From contig NZ_PRDM01000004.1 in NCBI RefSeq assembly GCF_015182285.1, positions 558,001 through 622,000 of the forward strand: a stretch of DNA of 64,000 nt. The letters run 5' to 3'. The stretch comes from Flavobacterium hungaricum. GTDB lineage: Bacteria > Bacteroidota > Bacteroidia > Flavobacteriales > Flavobacteriaceae. How positions within the stretch are numbered: position 1 is the first letter of the stretch; every line of letters starts with the position of its first letter. Below are positions 44,845 through 53,994 of this stretch, piece after piece. The position numbers were made by a program, and so were the translations under genes. The notes under the pieces were generated by a model. That model made no database searches. It was not told the DNA's origin and saw only the letters and a list, made by a program, of their open reading frames with translations.

Positions 44845-46113
44845 TTAAAACTTGTGCTCTTCTTTACTAATCACTAATAACGAGAATAACGAAAGACAGG
44901 CTGCAAAAGTCAGGTAAAAACCAACATAAATTAATCCGTAATTACTTGCCAGATATATTGCAATCATGGGCGCAAAAGCAGCTCCCAGAATTCCGGCTAA
45001 ATTAAAAGTCAATGAAGCTCCAGAATAACGAACAGTTGTTGGAAATAGCTCTGACAAGAAAGTTCCTAAAGGTCCGTAAGTAAAGCCCATTAAACTCATT
45101 CCCATACACACGAAGAAAGTGACCATAAAAGTACTTCCAGAATTTAAAAAATATGAAAAGAAAAATCCAAAAAGCGCAATTACAGTTGTCGTTACAATCA
45201 ATATTTTACGTCTTCCGATTTTATCGGCAACAATAGCCGAGATCGGAATAAATAATGCAAAAAACAATACCGAAAACATTTGAATCAAAAGGAAATCTCT
45301 TTTTTCAAAACCTAAATCTGAGGTTGCCCAGCTTAAGGTAAAAACCGTCATTAAGTAAAAAACCAAGAAAGTTGTTATTGCAGCAAATGTTCCAAAGATT
45401 AATTGATTCTTATATGATTTTATTAGAGTCAAAAATGGAACTTTAACTTCTTCATCTGCTTTTTTAGAATGTTCAAACGAAGGTGTTTCTGTTATTTTTG
45501 TTCTAATGTAAAATCCTACTACAACTAAAAGGGAACTCGCGATAAAGGGAATTCTCCAGCCATAATCCATAAAATCCTCGTTAGTCATGGTGTCTGTCAG
45601 TAATAGAAAAGTTCCTCCAGAGAGCAGTAATCCAATAGGCGCCCCTAATTGTGGAAACATTCCATACCAAGCACGTTTATTTGGAGGTGCATTTTCGATT
45701 GCTAGTAAAACAGCACCGCCCCACTCGCCTCCTAATCCTACACCCTGTCCAAATCGGCATAACATTAATAATAATGGAGCTGCAACACCAATACTAGCAT
45801 AACTTGGTAAAAAACCAATTGTAACGGTAGAAATCCCCATAGTAAGCAAAGCAGCTACCAAGGTAAACTTACGGCCGATTTTGTCGCCGTAATGTCCAAA
45901 AAAAGCTGAACCCAGCGGACGCGACAAGAAAGCAATAGAAAATGTTGCCAGCGATTCTAAAGTTGCCATCGTGCTGTCTGAACTTGGAAAAAATAATTGT
46001 GGAAAGACCAATACTGCAGCATTGGCATAAATATAAAAATCAAAAAATTCGATTGTAGTACCAATAAGACTTCCAAAAAGGACATGTCTTAAAGAATTTT
46101 GTTTAGGCTTCAT
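44845..46113 (-). CDS. MFS transporter, metabolite:H+ symporter (MHS) family
   Basis: 422 residues, about 12 membrane segments. It starts SLIGTTIEFFDFYIYANAA, typical of the MHS branch (ProP, ShiA, KgtP), followed by RPLGSAFFGHYGDKIGRKF (the A-like loop 2-3 motif) and RFGQGVGLGGEWGGAVLLAIE-type segment 4 (~118-138). The family takes up small metabolites such as proline/betaine, shikimate or 2-oxoglutarate with protons. The substrate cannot be told. Monocistronic, ending in a strong terminator. The 272-base gap upstream (46114-46385) is AT-rich with no gene. Confidence 0.87.
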   Translation of the reverse strand: MKPKQNSLRHVLFGSLIGTTIEFFDFYIYANAAVLVFPQLFFPSSDSTMATLESLATFSIAFLSRPLGSAFFGHYGDKIGRKFTLVAALLTMGISTVTIGFLPSYASIGVAAPLLLMLCRFGQGVGLGGEWGGAVLLAIENAPPNKRAWYGMFPQLGAPIGLLLSGGTFLLLTDTMTNEDFMDYGWRIPFIASSLLVVVGFYIRTKITETPSFEHSKKADEEVKVPFLTLIKSYKNQLIFGTFAAITTFLVFYLMTVFTLSWATSDLGFEKRDFLLIQMFSVLFFALFIPISAIVADKIGRRKILIVTTTVIALFGFFFSYFLNSGSTFMVTFFVCMGMSLMGFTYGPLGTFLSELFPTTVRYSGASLTFNLAGILGAAFAPMIAIYLASNYGLIYVGFYLTFAACLSLFSLLVISKEEHKF

Positions 46114-46385
46114 GTAAAATAGATATAACTTTTTTTTACTTGCAAAAATAGAGTTTCATTATTAATAATTCAGACTTAAGCAAATTAGTTTTAGAACACT
46201 ATCTGTTTTTTAACAAATTAAGTACATTTTCTATTTTACAAAACACAATCTTACTTCAAATTAAAAACCTGATTACAGTGCATTTAAATCAAAAACAAAA
46301 AAATCAAATCATAAGCAATCGTTAAAACCGTTTTTAAGTACATATTTTCATTAAATTTACAGCTGTCAAAAATAAATTTAAAATT

Positions 46386-47975
46386 ATGCCTACCGACTGT
46401 ATCAGCTACCAAACCTCAGGATATTTCTCTAAATTGATACAAGATTATTTAGATCAGAAATCAGAATTAAAACCGCTGTACAATCATTTTCCGACTTTAG
46501 AAAACTTCGAAAAACAAATTGCTGAAAAAGAAGCCAATTTTGATAATGCAAACCGAATTCCGCTCGTAGAAACTTTAAAAAAGCAATACCAGCATATTGA
46601 AATCTCAGATGCTACAAAACAAAACATAGAGCTTTTAGCGCTTCAAAATACGTTTACTCTTACAACCGGACACCAATTAAATTTGTTCAGCGGTCCGTTG
46701 TATTTTTTATACAAAATCATTTCGACGATTAATTTAACTAAAGAATTAAAGTTAAAATATCCTTCACAGAATTTTGTTCCTGTCTATTGGATGGCAACAG
46801 AAGATCATGATTTTGAAGAAATTAATTATTTTAATTTTAAAGGAAAAAAATTCCGCTGGAATGCAGAAAGTACCGGACCCGTTGGAAGATTATCAACACA
46901 AGGGCTTGAAGAATTTTTCGAAATTTATTCTAAAGAATTAGGATCAAACAGCAATGCCAATACTTTAAAAAAACTTTTTGAAGAGTCTTACTTAAAACAT
47001 TCTAATCTTGCAGATGCAACCCGTTTTCTAGCCAACAGCTTATTTGCACATTATGGTTTAGTAATTTTAGATGCCGATGATGCCGATTTGAAACGTGCAT
47101 TTATACCGTTTGCTAAAGACGAATTAGAAAATCAAACATCTTTTAAAGCCGTTCAGGAAAGCATCAAAAGTTTGCAGGAATACAATGTACAAGTAAATCC
47201 GCGCGAAATTAATTTATTTTATATTGAAGATAAATTAAGAGAACGCATCATTTTTGAAAATGATAAATACTATGTAAACAATACTAAGATTTCATTTTCT
47301 AAAGACGAAATACTTCAGTTATTAGAAAGCAATCCAGAGAAATTCAGCCCGAATGTCATCATGCGTCCGTTATATCAGGAAATTATTTTACCCAATTTAT
47401 GCTACATCGGCGGAGGCGGAGAAATTGCATACTGGCTGGAATTAAAAGCTTTTTTTGACGCCGTAAATATCACTTTCCCAATTTTACTGGTTCGTAATTC
47501 TGTTTTATTAGCAACCGAAAAACAGGCTAAAAAAGCAGATCAATTGAATTTGAACTGGAAAGATTTATTCAGCAGACCAGATAATTTAATTAATACAATC
47601 ACACACAAGTTATCACCGTTTCCAATCGATTTGACAGCACAAAAAGAGGCGCTTGAAAAGCAATTCAGCTATCTTTTTGAATTGGCAGAACAAACCGACA
47701 AGTCATTTTCTGGAGCAGTAAAAGCACAGGAAGTAAAACAGAAAAAAGGTTTAGAAAATTTAGAAAAGCGTTTATTAAAAGCACAAAAAAGAAAACTGCA
47801 GGATCAATTGCAGCGTGTAACCGATTTACAATGCGAGTTGTTTCCAAATAAAAGCCTGCAAGAACGCCAAGCCAATTTTTCTGAATTTTATTTAGAAAAC
47901 GGAGAACAATTGATTCCGCTTTTAATTCAAAAATTAAAACCTTTAGAAGACAATTTTAACATTATAACAATATAA
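46386..47975 (+). CDS. bshC: Bacillithiol biosynthesis cysteine-adding enzyme BshC
   Basis: 529 residues, cytoplasmic. The N-terminus CISYQTSGYFSKLIQDYL and the nucleotide-binding-like segments TTGHQLNLFSGPLYFLYK (~98-115) and VYWMATEDHDFEEIN (~136-150) are family hallmarks, as is CYIGGGGEIAYWLELKAFF (~339-357). A C-terminal coiled coil (~440-500; rich in Lys, Glu, Gln) matches the known BshC dimer helix. It joins cysteine to glucosamine-malate to make bacillithiol, the low-molecular-weight thiol of Firmicutes and many Bacteroidota. No other bsh gene lies nearby. Confidence 0.93.
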   Translation: MPTDCISYQTSGYFSKLIQDYLDQKSELKPLYNHFPTLENFEKQIAEKEANFDNANRIPLVETLKKQYQHIEISDATKQNIELLALQNTFTLTTGHQLNLFSGPLYFLYKIISTINLTKELKLKYPSQNFVPVYWMATEDHDFEEINYFNFKGKKFRWNAESTGPVGRLSTQGLEEFFEIYSKELGSNSNANTLKKLFEESYLKHSNLADATRFLANSLFAHYGLVILDADDADLKRAFIPFAKDELENQTSFKAVQESIKSLQEYNVQVNPREINLFYIEDKLRERIIFENDKYYVNNTKISFSKDEILQLLESNPEKFSPNVIMRPLYQEIILPNLCYIGGGGEIAYWLELKAFFDAVNITFPILLVRNSVLLATEKQAKKADQLNLNWKDLFSRPDNLINTITHKLSPFPIDLTAQKEALEKQFSYLFELAEQTDKSFSGAVKAQEVKQKKGLENLEKRLLKAQKRKLQDQLQRVTDLQCELFPNKSLQERQANFSEFYLENGEQLIPLLIQKLKPLEDNFNIITI

Positions 47976-47980
47976 AAAGC

Positions 47981-48031
47981 TAGCCGCTAATTCCCGAATT
48001 CATCAAATAAAAATTCTTGAATTAGCGGCTA
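47981..48031 (+). terminator. Hairpin after bshC
   Basis: TAGCCGCTAATTC (47981-47993) and GAATTAGCGGCTA (48019-48031) are perfect inverse arms, five bases past the stop. There is no T run, so it may be a repeat rather than an intrinsic terminator. Confidence 0.55.
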
Positions 48032-48139
48032 TAACAATAATTCTGAGAAACAAATAACCACCTCTTTTCTCGAGATTATTGCCCTCTAAACCAAATAGCG
48101 ATTTTTAAAATTATTAACTAACCCCTTTACCCAAAACCA

Positions 48140-49411
48140 ATGGTAAAAGAACGCTTAATTTCGCTAGATGTCTTTCGTGGACTCACTATTTTATTAATGA
48201 CTATTGTAAACAACCCTGGAGATTGGGGCAATGTTTACCCGCCGCTTTTACACGCGCATTGGCACGGCTGCACCCCAACCGATTTAGTATTTCCGTTTTT
48301 TATTTTTATAATGGGAGTTGCTTTACCTCTCGCAATGCCGGATAAGTTTTACGATGGCACTACTTTCAACAAAATTTTAGTTCGTTCATTACGAATGCTT
48401 TGTTTGGGGATTTTCTTCAACTTTTTCGGAAAAATTCAGTTGTTTGGATTAGAAGGAATTCCGCTTCTTATTGGCCGATTAATTATTACCATTGCTGTAG
48501 GTTATGCTTTAATGGGCACTTTCAGTTCTAAAGTCAAAAACATTTTAGCCTTTTCAATTCTGTTTATTTATCTGTTTCTGGCTTACAGCGGTATCAAAGC
48601 CTATAACGATGTACGACTTCCAGGAGTTTTACAACGCATCGCCATAGTCTACTTTGTAGTTTCTTTATTGTATTTAAAAACATCAAAAAAAACGCAGATC
48701 ATTACCGGAATTGTTTTATTGCTAGGCTATTGGGCTGTAATGACATTACTTCCTGTTCCCGGAATTGGAGAAGCCAATCTCGAAAGAGGAACCAATTTAG
48801 CTGCCTGGGTTGACAGCATTTTACTAAAAGGACATATGTACCATGAAACCAAAACGTGGGATCCAGAAGGAATTTTAAGCACCATTCCATCAATCGTAAA
48901 CGGAATTATTGGTTTATTGATGGGACAAATTTTACTGTATAATGCTACCAAAATTCAAAAAGTACAGCAAATGGGAATTATCGGTACAGTACTAATCTTT
49001 TTTGGATTAATCTGGGATTTAATTTTCCCGATCAACAAATCCCTTTGGACAAGCAGTTATGTTTTGTACACAACTGGATTAGCAACAGTATGCCTCTCCA
49101 TTTTATATTATGTAATAGATATAGCCGGATATAAAAAAGGTTTTAAACTATTCTTAATTTGGGGAGTCAATCCGATGATTGTTTTCTTTGCCTCACAGAT
49201 TATTCCGCAGGCATTGGTAATGATTCAGTTTCAAAATCCAAAAAACCCAGAAGAGCAAACCAATCTTCTAGATTATTTATACCGCTTCGGGATTGCCCCA
49301 TTTTTTAGTAATCCGATGAGTGCTTCTTTGGCAGGTGCCCTAATTTACGTCGTCATCTGGTCCCTTATTTTATGGATTTTCTATAGAAACAAATTAATAT
49401 TCAAAGTATAA
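48140..49411 (+). CDS. DUF5009/HGSNAT-like acyltransferase-family membrane protein
   Basis: 423 residues with about 10-11 membrane segments. N-terminal RLISLDVFRGLTILLMTIVN and HGCTPTDLVFPFFIFIMGVAL are the signature of the NagX/HGSNAT-like family, relatives of lysosomal heparan-alpha-glucosaminide N-acetyltransferase; the conserved His and Asp lie in HGCTPTD (~42-48). LPGVLQRIAIVYFV and a WTSSYVLYTTGLA segment also fit. The family is thought to pass acetyl groups across the membrane to sugars, but bacterial substrates are unproven. A paralogue lies at the right edge of the window. Confidence 0.87.
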   Translation: MVKERLISLDVFRGLTILLMTIVNNPGDWGNVYPPLLHAHWHGCTPTDLVFPFFIFIMGVALPLAMPDKFYDGTTFNKILVRSLRMLCLGIFFNFFGKIQLFGLEGIPLLIGRLIITIAVGYALMGTFSSKVKNILAFSILFIYLFLAYSGIKAYNDVRLPGVLQRIAIVYFVVSLLYLKTSKKTQIITGIVLLLGYWAVMTLLPVPGIGEANLERGTNLAAWVDSILLKGHMYHETKTWDPEGILSTIPSIVNGIIGLLMGQILLYNATKIQKVQQMGIIGTVLIFFGLIWDLIFPINKSLWTSSYVLYTTGLATVCLSILYYVIDIAGYKKGFKLFLIWGVNPMIVFFASQIIPQALVMIQFQNPKNPEEQTNLLDYLYRFGIAPFFSNPMSASLAGALIYVVIWSLILWIFYRNKLIFKV

Positions 49412-49420
49412 AGGATTTCA

Positions 49421-49520
49421 CCATATAAGCGATGTAAGTTCATTTTAGAAAACAGCAAAAACATCAGAGCTGTCTTTCTTCCCAAAGTTATTTAAATGAA
49501 CTTATATTACTTACATCGTT
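49421..49520. repeat. Imperfect inverted repeat (CGATGTAAG / CTTACATCG)
   Basis: GCGATGTAAGTTCATTT (49429-49445) faces AAATGAACTTA and CTTACATCG (49494-49518). It lies between the DUF5009 gene and ndk and could act as a terminator. No gene in the 221-base gap. Confidence 0.75.
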
Positions 49521-49602
49521 CAAAAAAAGCTTTTCTTGGTCAAAACATCATTCTATCATGTTTTAATTAGGAATTTATTAAAATCAATTCATAAAAAAAG
49601 TC

Positions 49603-49610
49603 TACTTTTG
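49603..49610 (+). promoter_or_regulatory. -7 box of ndk
   Basis: TACTTTTG matches TAnnTTTG, 22 bases before the ATG. No clear TTG at -33. Confidence 0.5.
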
Positions 49611-49632
49611 CACAAAATTTAATAAATAAAAA

Positions 49633-50052
49633 ATGGCAACAAATAGAACTTTTACAATGATTAAACCAGATGCTGTTGCAAACGGACACATCGGTAATAT
49701 CTTAGCAATGATCACAAACGGTGGTTTTAAAATCGTTTCATTAAAATTAACTCAATTAACTGTAGCAGATGCAAAAGCATTTTACGCAGTTCACGCCGAA
49801 AGACCTTTCTACGGAGAATTAGTTGAATTTATGTCTCGCGGACCAATCGTTGCAGCTATTTTAGAAAAAGATAATGCAGTAGAAGATTTCAGAACTTTAA
49901 TTGGAGCTACAAATCCAGCTGAAGCTGCTGAAGGAACTATTCGTAAAGCATACGCTACTTCAATCGGAGAAAATGCAGTTCACGGATCTGACAGCGACGA
50001 GAACGCTGCAATCGAAAGTGCATTCCACTTTGCTGGTAGAGAGCAGTTTTAA
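49633..50052 (+). CDS. ndk: Nucleoside diphosphate kinase
   Basis: 139 residues, the standard length. Starts RTFTMIKPDAVANGHIG and has the active-site motif NAVHGSDS with phospho-acceptor His117, plus EFMSRGPIVAAILE. It transfers the gamma-phosphate from ATP to NDPs, keeping nucleotide pools balanced. Codon use is strongly biased toward a few preferred codons, as expected for a highly expressed gene. It has its own promoter and a downstream hairpin. Confidence 0.98.
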   Translation: MATNRTFTMIKPDAVANGHIGNILAMITNGGFKIVSLKLTQLTVADAKAFYAVHAERPFYGELVEFMSRGPIVAAILEKDNAVEDFRTLIGATNPAEAAEGTIRKAYATSIGENAVHGSDSDENAAIESAFHFAGREQF

Positions 50053-50054
50053 TA

Positions 50055-50142
50055 ATTTTAGATTTTAGATTTTAGATTTTAGATTCTAAAACTTTAACGT
50101 CCACAATAAAAAAATCCATTTCATCAGAAATGAATTTTTTTT
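50055..50142. terminator. TTTTAGA repeats and bidirectional terminator after ndk
   Basis: About four TTTTAGA units (50055-50086) precede a hairpin AAAAAATCCATTTC / GAAATGAATTTTTT with loop ATCA (50109-50140). It serves the convergent ndk and DUF721 genes. TCTAAAAT units and a CCCGA-rich palindrome (50165-50193) follow. Confidence 0.8.
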
Positions 50143-50207
50143 ATATCACAAAATCTAAAATCTATCCCGTCCCGAGGTTTCGGGATCGGGACTAAAATCT
50201 AAAAAGT

Positions 50208-50504
50208 CTACCTTAAAACTACTTCTTTCACCACTTCGCGGCCCAGTTCTTCATTAATCATTTTGACTATTTTAGATTTTCCGTGGCTTAATTCATCCCG
50301 AAGTACCGAAGAACCCAGTTCTACATAAAGCGTACTCCCTTTAAGGATCACATTTCTAGTATAAGTATTCACACCGCTGCCCATAAGAGATTTCCATGCA
50401 TCCCGCACATCAATCTGATCCATTCCCGGCTGTAATTTATTAACTTGAATGATCTGCTGTAAAACAGCACTTATAGAAGATTCACTATTTGTTCTTTTCG
50501 CCAT
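50208..50504 (-). CDS. DUF721 (DciA-like) domain protein
   Basis: 98 residues. The DUF721 domain fills the protein: AVLQQIIQVNKL near the start, DVRDAWKSLMG, TLYVELGSSVLRDELSHGKSKI and a final LGREVVKEVVLR. DciA-type proteins load the replicative helicase in bacteria lacking DnaC; in Bacteroidota this small form is often encoded near recF. The replication role is inferred from family. It overlaps the end of the upstream lipoprotein gene by 20 bases, so they are cotranscribed. Confidence 0.85.
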   Translation of the reverse strand: MAKRTNSESSISAVLQQIIQVNKLQPGMDQIDVRDAWKSLMGSGVNTYTRNVILKGSTLYVELGSSVLRDELSHGKSKIVKMINEELGREVVKEVVLR

Positions 50505-50925
50505 CTTTCAATAAATTTATAGGTGCTGCTTTTTTATAATGATATTCTATTTTCTGTGGATTCTTAACTACTAACTGTTCATCAGAAAGCGAAATAATTT
50601 CTTCGCTCCACTTTGCGTAATCTGTTTTATAATCTAAAAAAACCTGTTCTCCTGCAAAACGAACCGAAACATTTTCAAAAGTATCTGTAGTTAAAAATGT
50701 CCCATCAAACTGTGGTGCAACTTTCGTGCGCACGCCTTTATTATTTTTAATCTGAAAAAAATCGAACGTTTCATTCATCTTATATTCTTTCTCTTCTCCC
50801 TTCTCCAAAACCACTTTTTCAATTTCCCAATAACCGTTTAATTTAGCAATATCTGCAGGTTTTATCTCTTGTTTGCAGCTTATAAACAAAAGCGACAAAA
50901 TCAAAACCATAAAAGTGTTTTTCAT
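50485..50925 (-). CDS. Small lipoprotein, lipocalin-like
   Basis: 146 residues. Lipobox LLFISC with Cys17. The rest (~25-130) alternates strands as in lipocalin-like DUFs: LNGYWEIEKVVLEKGEEKEYKM, FDFFQIKNNKG, VSVRFAGEQVFLDYKT, WSEEIISLSDEQLVVKN. No catalytic motif. It overlaps the DUF721 gene by 20 bases, so the two are one operon. The function is unknown, probably a periplasmic or outer-membrane-facing binding protein. Confidence 0.8.
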   Translation of the reverse strand: MKNTFMVLILSLLFISCKQEIKPADIAKLNGYWEIEKVVLEKGEEKEYKMNETFDFFQIKNNKGVRTKVAPQFDGTFLTTDTFENVSVRFAGEQVFLDYKTDYAKWSEEIISLSDEQLVVKNPQKIEYHYKKAAPINLLKDGEKNK

Positions 50926-50958
50926 ATGTATTCATTAAAATTAAAAATCAAAGAATAA

Positions 50959-51040
50959 GGAGCTTTTACCTGCTGTCCGCTGTATCTTTTGCTTTTTAAA
51001 GAAAAAAGCAAAAGGATGCCGCTTCCATCAGGGCTAGGAG
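50959..51040 (+). repeat. Palindromic element, copy C (TATCTTTTG core family)
   Basis: Starts GGAGCTTTTACCTGCTGTCC, has GCTGTATCTTTTGC, a hairpin of CTTTTGCTTTTT and its inverse, then GGATGCCGCTTCCATCAGGG and CTAGGAG. Same order as copies A and D. It lies between two divergent genes. Confidence 0.88.
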
Positions 51041-51165
51041 ACTCGTTTTCAAAAGAAATTTTTCCCAGAATACAAAGGTAATCTTATAATCATGAAAAGA
51101 AATAAAAAACTCATTAAACTATTTTCAATATTTTTGGTCTTATCTACAAACCAAAAACTCAAAAC

Positions 51166-52230
51166 ATGACCAAAACAATTTTTAAAGCACTGCTGATCTT
51201 AAGCTTTCTTAGCTGCAGTACCGATCCTAAAGAAGAAACACCAGTTACAGAAGAAAACATGTATTTTCCGCCTGTAACAGGCTCAGTCTGGGAAACCAAA
51301 TCGATCTCTGATCTTAAATGGAATCAAAACGCAGTGCAGCCGCTTTTGGATTATCTCGAACTCAAAAATTCCAAATCTTTCATCATTCTTGTAAACGGCA
51401 GAATTGTACTAGAAAACTATTTTAATAATCACACTGCTTCTACAAATTGGTATTGGGCAAGCGCCGGTAAAACACTTACAGCCACCATGACTGGGATTGC
51501 ACAACAGGAAAATCTCTTAAATATCAACAATAAAGTTTCTCAATATTTAGGAACGGGGTGGACAAGCGAAACTCTTGCGAAAGAAAACTTAATAACCTGC
51601 AAGCACCTGCTGACAATGACTTCTGGCTTAGATGACACTTCAGACGAAGTTGATCCAGAAGATTTAATCTACAAAGCCGATGCCGGATCTCGCTGGGCGT
51701 ATCATAATGTATATGTAAAACTTCAAGATGTTGTGGCAAAAGCCAGCGGACAAACTTGGGAAAACTATTTCAATAATAAATTAAGAGATAAAATCGGAAT
51801 GAACGGCGCTTGGGTACAACTTGGTGTAAACAGTGTCTACACAAGCACCACCAGAAGCATGGCACGTTTTGGTTTATTGATGCTCAACAAAGGAAAATGG
51901 GATAATACAACAATTTTGAATGAAGCCTTTTTCAATGAAGCCACTACAACTTCTCAAAACATTAATTTAGGATACGGTTATTTATGGTGGCTAAACGGAA
52001 AAGCAAATTATCATTTACCTCAGTCACAACTTACTTTCCAAGGAAGTGTAATTCCGACAGGACCAGCAGATATGTTTATGGCTTTAGGAAAAAATGATCA
52101 AAAAATATATGTAATTCCAAGCAAAAAAATGGTTGTCATCAGAATGGGAGACGCTGCCGATAATGTCAACTTAGCGCTTTCAGATTTTGACAAAACGTTA
52201 TGGGAAAAGATCAATGCCCTGTATCAATAA
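51166..52230 (+). CDS. Serine hydrolase, class C beta-lactamase family (lipoprotein)
   Basis: 354 residues; lipobox LSFLSC with Cys17. Beta-lactamase/transpeptidase-like fold: nucleophile Ser99 in the SxxK motif SAGK (WYWASAGKTLTATM), YHN at Tyr179 replacing the YxN motif, and a C-terminal region ending with MVVIRMGDA. Family members include penicillin-binding proteins, esterases and D-amino acid peptidases. A true beta-lactamase is unlikely, as the third KTG-type motif is not evident. A possible -7 box TATTTTTG lies at 51129-51136. The substrate is unknown. Confidence 0.87.
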   Translation: MTKTIFKALLILSFLSCSTDPKEETPVTEENMYFPPVTGSVWETKSISDLKWNQNAVQPLLDYLELKNSKSFIILVNGRIVLENYFNNHTASTNWYWASAGKTLTATMTGIAQQENLLNINNKVSQYLGTGWTSETLAKENLITCKHLLTMTSGLDDTSDEVDPEDLIYKADAGSRWAYHNVYVKLQDVVAKASGQTWENYFNNKLRDKIGMNGAWVQLGVNSVYTSTTRSMARFGLLMLNKGKWDNTTILNEAFFNEATTTSQNINLGYGYLWWLNGKANYHLPQSQLTFQGSVIPTGPADMFMALGKNDQKIYVIPSKKMVVIRMGDAADNVNLALSDFDKTLWEKINALYQ

Positions 52231-52235
52231 GAAAT

Positions 52236-52832
52236 TCAGATCAAATACCATCCCTTATTTTCTAAAAAGCTTTTGCAGTTACCGCAGAAGCTTTTTTCTT
52301 GATCAAAAGGATTACCGCCTTCTGCATCGCGCATTAAACAAGTTTTTACTTTACAATGCGACAAACCTTCGGTATGCCCTAATTCATGTAAAACTAATTT
52401 AAAAAATTGTTCGTTTTTAGTTTTGTGCGAAAGCCTGAAAGTCGAAACTACGCAAGATTTGCCAGGCCTATAACCCAGCCCCATAATTCCCCAGTCTTTG
52501 ATTCCGTTTTTTGTGGTACTGATATCAAATTCAGACAACCCCACAATAACAGAATCTTTATCTATATTATTTTTAAGATTTTTGATGATACTATCGGCAC
52601 GATATCTATTTCGCGGTTTGTAGTAAGAACCTTTTGGAAAATCAATATTTTTCCTTAAAACCACATTTGGATTAACCGCTTTTATTTCTGAAAACACTCT
52701 TTTTGCCTGATTTAAAGAAAAATTACCCAAAGGCTGGATAACTATTACTTTCTGAGCCTGAATACTATTTTCGCTTTTCTTATTTGTACAACTGACCAAA
52801 AAGCAGAACAAACCGAATAAAAAGTATTTCAT
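52236..52832 (-). CDS. Archaemetzincin-like zinc metalloprotease (lipoprotein)
   Basis: 198 residues. Lipobox CFLVSC with Cys15. The metzincin zinc motif HELGHTEGLSHC (His149, His153, His159) is followed by KVKTCLMRD with the Met-turn and FCGNC, so the pattern is HEXXHXXGXXHCX4CXM...CXXC of archaemetzincins; 15 residues lie between Met and the CXXC. Archaemetzincins are usually cytoplasmic, so the lipoprotein signal is notable. It is convergent with the serine hydrolase (5-base gap). The substrate is unknown. Confidence 0.85.
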   Translation of the reverse strand: MKYFLFGLFCFLVSCTNKKSENSIQAQKVIVIQPLGNFSLNQAKRVFSEIKAVNPNVVLRKNIDFPKGSYYKPRNRYRADSIIKNLKNNIDKDSVIVGLSEFDISTTKNGIKDWGIMGLGYRPGKSCVVSTFRLSHKTKNEQFFKLVLHELGHTEGLSHCKVKTCLMRDAEGGNPFDQEKSFCGNCKSFLENKGWYLI

Positions 52833-52853
52833 AAAAGCAGCTGTAAAACAGAA

Positions 52854-53033
52854 TTATTTTTTGGTACGAGATCTTTTAACGGCCCCCATAAAAAACAGAC
52901 CGATTCCTAAAACTAATAAAACATAATACAGAGAAAGGCTGTTGGATTTTAAAACACTTGCCAAAACAAAACAGATAACGCTTGCAAAATAAAAAGCAGA
53001 AGGCGTTATATTTTTTAAAGAATCAAAACTCAT
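52854..53033 (-). CDS. 59-residue membrane protein
   Basis: MSFDSLKNITPSAFYFASVI starts it, two hydrophobic segments (~12-27 and ~35-51) follow, and the C-terminus is basic (KRSRTKK). Both termini would face the cytoplasm by the positive-inside rule. It starts seven bases after the ftsY stop on the same strand, so it is probably cotranscribed with it. I know no family function; the frame is clean and the context supports a real gene. Confidence 0.7.
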   Translation of the reverse strand: MSFDSLKNITPSAFYFASVICFVLASVLKSNSLSLYYVLLVLGIGLFFMGAVKRSRTKK

Positions 53034-53040
53034 TAATCTA

Positions 53041-53994
53041 TTATTTAAAGAAACTGTCTACGAATTCGTATTTATTAAAGACTTGTAAATCTTCAATTCC
53101 TTCACCGACACCAATATATTTTACTGGAATTTGAAATTGGTCCGAAATACCAATTACCACACCGCCTTTTGCAGTTCCGTCCAGTTTGGTAACCGCAAGA
53201 GAAGTTACTTCTGTCGCTGCTGTAAATTGTTTGGCCTGCTCGAAAGCATTTTGACCTGTTGAACCATCCAAAACCAAAAGTACATCGTGAGGCGCATCGG
53301 CAACTACCTTTTGCATTACACGTTTTACCTTTGTCAGCTCGTTCATGAGGTTAATTTTATTATGAAGACGTCCAGCAGTATCAATAATGACAACATCTGC
53401 ATTTTGAGCCACAGCAGACTGCAATGTATCAAATGCTACAGAAGCTGGGTCACTTCCCATATTTTGTCGTACAATTGGCACATCTACGCGATCTGCCCAA
53501 ACTTGTAATTGATCAATTGCTGCAGCACGAAAAGTATCTGCCGCACCCAAAACAACTTTGTGTCCTGCTTTTTTAAATTGATAAGCCAGTTTTCCGATCG
53601 TGGTTGTTTTACCAACACCATTTACACCAACAACCATTAACACATACGGTTTTTTAGCTGCAGGAATTTCAAATTCTGTTGCTTCTCCCGTGTTGGTTTC
53701 AGATAATAACGCTCCAATTTCGTCGCGAAGAATTTGGTTTAATTCTTCCGTTCCTAAATATTTATCTTCAGAAACTCTTTTTTCGATTCTTTTAATGATT
53801 TTTAAGGTTGTATTTACCCCAACATCAGAAGCTACAAGAACCTCCTCCAAATCATCCAAGACATCATCATCGACTTTAGATTTTCCGGCAACGGCTTTGC
53901 TTAACTTTGAAAAAAAAGTAGTTTTTGTTTTTTCGAGACCTTTGTCTAAAGTCTCTTTTTTATCGGTAGAGAATAATTTTTTAAAAAAACTCAT
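53041..53994 (-). CDS. ftsY: Signal recognition particle receptor FtsY
   Basis: 317 residues from ATG at 53994 (MSFFKKLFSTDKKETLD); an upstream in-frame ATG at 54030 would add KFKKKTNNLYK and is less likely. N domain (~20-95), then the SRP GTPase: GVNGVGKTTTIGKLAYQ (P-loop), DTFRAAAIDQLQ, IDTAGRLHNK, AVTKLDGTAKGG and GVGEGIEDLQVF at the end. It docks ribosome-SRP complexes at the membrane. The acidic A domain is short, as usual in Bacteroidota. It is followed by the 59-residue membrane protein. Confidence 0.97.
   Translation of the reverse strand: MSFFKKLFSTDKKETLDKGLEKTKTTFFSKLSKAVAGKSKVDDDVLDDLEEVLVASDVGVNTTLKIIKRIEKRVSEDKYLGTEELNQILRDEIGALLSETNTGEATEFEIPAAKKPYVLMVVGVNGVGKTTTIGKLAYQFKKAGHKVVLGAADTFRAAAIDQLQVWADRVDVPIVRQNMGSDPASVAFDTLQSAVAQNADVVIIDTAGRLHNKINLMNELTKVKRVMQKVVADAPHDVLLVLDGSTGQNAFEQAKQFTAATEVTSLAVTKLDGTAKGGVVIGISDQFQIPVKYIGVGEGIEDLQVFNKYEFVDSFFK

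Noticed and set aside
51166..52230. Serine hydrolase considered as an antibiotic-resistance beta-lactamase
   Set aside because: SxxK and a YHN motif are present, but the KTG-type motif is not evident and many esterases and peptidases share this fold.
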